This document shows positions 63,389-64,000 of a DNA stretch of 64,000 nt, piece by piece. Within the stretch, counting starts at the first letter, position 1. Each line of letters opens with the position of its first letter. This DNA comes from Sphingomonas glacialis (lineage in GTDB: Bacteria; Pseudomonadota; Alphaproteobacteria; Sphingomonadales; Sphingomonadaceae), in NCBI RefSeq assembly GCF_014653575.1, contig NZ_BNAQ01000003.1:310001-374000 (forward strand), written 5' to 3'. The translations under genes and the position numbers were made by a program. Below the pieces are notes generated by a model that was not told where the DNA came from, searched no databases, and saw only the letters and a list, made by a program, of their open reading frames with translations.

Positions 63389-64000
63389 GCGGCGCTCCGA
63401 AAGCCGAACCCTTCGGCGGCGAGGCCGGGGCCGAACGCGAGCGCAACGCCCTCACGAATCGGTGGCCCCGCGAGCAAACGCGCCAGCACGAACATCAACG
63501 TCGCCGACGACATGTTGCCATTGTCGGCGAGCACGCCGCGCGATTCCGTCAGCGCATCGGCAGGCAAGGCGAGGCTCGTCTCGACCGCATCGAGGATCGA
63601 GCGACCCCCCGCGTGGATCGCCCAGCCATCGATATCGGCGGGTGCGCGCCCCCCGGTCGCGGCGGCGGCGAAGACCGGGTCGCTCAATCCGGCGGCGATA
63701 CGCGCCGGGACTTCGCCCGACAGATGCATCGCAAAGCCGCGATCGGTAATGTCCCAGCGAATGAGCTCTGCCGAATCGGGGAGGGTGGTTGCGAAGGGCT
63801 GGCCAAGCGCGAGACCTTGCGGCTGGGCGGTGACCAATGCTGCGGCCGCGCCATCACCGAATTGCAGCATTGCGAGCAGGGGCTCGAGCGCAGGCGTATC
63901 CTGAAGATGAAGAGTCGAGAGCTCGACGCAGATGACAAGCACGCGCGCAGCGGGATCCGAGCGCACGATGTGGCGCGCGCTGCGCAAGGCCGCGACAGCG
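63385..64000 (-). CDS. Type III polyketide synthase, C-terminal part
   Basis: The open frame enters from the right edge and gives the C-terminal domain of a chalcone/stilbene-synthase-like enzyme: VLVICVELSTLHLQ, FGDGAAAALV, the catalytic His in IDGWAIHAGGRSILDAVE, and the catalytic Asn in VLADNGNMSSATLMF. The active-site Cys lies beyond the window. Bacterial enzymes of this kind make alkylresorcinols or alkylpyrones from long-chain acyl-CoAs. Its stop overlaps the methyltransferase start. Confidence 0.93.
   Translation of the reverse strand, partial: AVAALRSARHIVRSDPAARVLVICVELSTLHLQDTPALEPLLAMLQFGDGAAAALVTAQPQGLALGQPFATTLPDSAELIRWDITDRGFAMHLSGEVPARIAAGLSDPVFAAAATGGRAPADIDGWAIHAGGRSILDAVETSLALPADALTESRGVLADNGNMSSATLMFVLARLLAGPPIREGVALAFGPGLAAEGFGFRSAA

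Overview
The window is one contiguous, GC-rich, densely packed chromosomal segment from an alphaproteobacterium, most likely Sphingomonas or a close relative (Sphingomonadales). The evidence is the hemE-ppsR junction typical of alphaproteobacterial replication origins, a mnmE-mnmG-rsmG-parA-parB operon, a CrtY/CrtI/CrtB carotenoid set, an Atm1-type exporter like that of Novosphingobium, many short families common in sphingomonads (DUF5996, DUF1491, DUF6489, MmcB) and abundant GTG starts with ATGA/GTGA overlaps. I saw no rRNA or tRNA genes, CRISPR array, prophage or insertion sequence.

Layout. 1-9.2 kb: rpe (partial), a heparinase II/III protein and purH, converging on a polA-flippase pair, then a class A beta-lactamase-like lipoprotein. 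9.3-18.6 kb: nadB, an ABC ATPase, an NDUFS6-like zinc protein, tldD, small enzymes, and glnK-amt behind a sigma-54 promoter. 18.5-28.9 kb: a sterol-desaturase/GMC-oxidoreductase operon, a MazEF-type toxin-antitoxin pair fused transcriptionally to recQ, a GNAT protein, a retropepsin-like secreted protein, an Atm1-like exporter and small hypothetical genes. 28.9-35.4 kb: crtY-crtI-LOG-crtB, a divergent sterol-desaturase-family gene, a DUF2141 protein and a MipA/OmpV porin-like protein. 35.6-39.8 kb: two tandem exported ferritin-like proteins and thiC under a TPP riboswitch.

39.9-58.9 kb is the replication-origin neighbourhood. Genes left of 49.2 kb run leftward (hemE-hemJ-rho; DUF6489-mnmE-mnmG-rsmG-parA-parB) and genes right of 49.55 kb run rightward (ppsR-maf-aroE-coaE-dnaQ, hpf, ptsN and others). 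The 318-bp gap between hemE and ppsR carries DnaA boxes, an AT-rich patch and GANTC methylation sites, and I call it oriC. Three parS-like palindromes flank it at 41.6, 44.1 and 56.5 kb, next to parAB. The right end has a bifunctional penicillin-binding protein, msrB, and the start of a type III polyketide synthase/methyltransferase/FAD-oxidoreductase operon cut by the window edge.

The most noteworthy non-gene structures are the origin and its parS sites, several families of intergenic palindromes (some touching start codons or read into protein C-termini), the palindromic operator of the toxin-antitoxin module, and structured leaders before purH, thiC and ptsN. All functional assignments rest on motif reading by eye; no database search was run.
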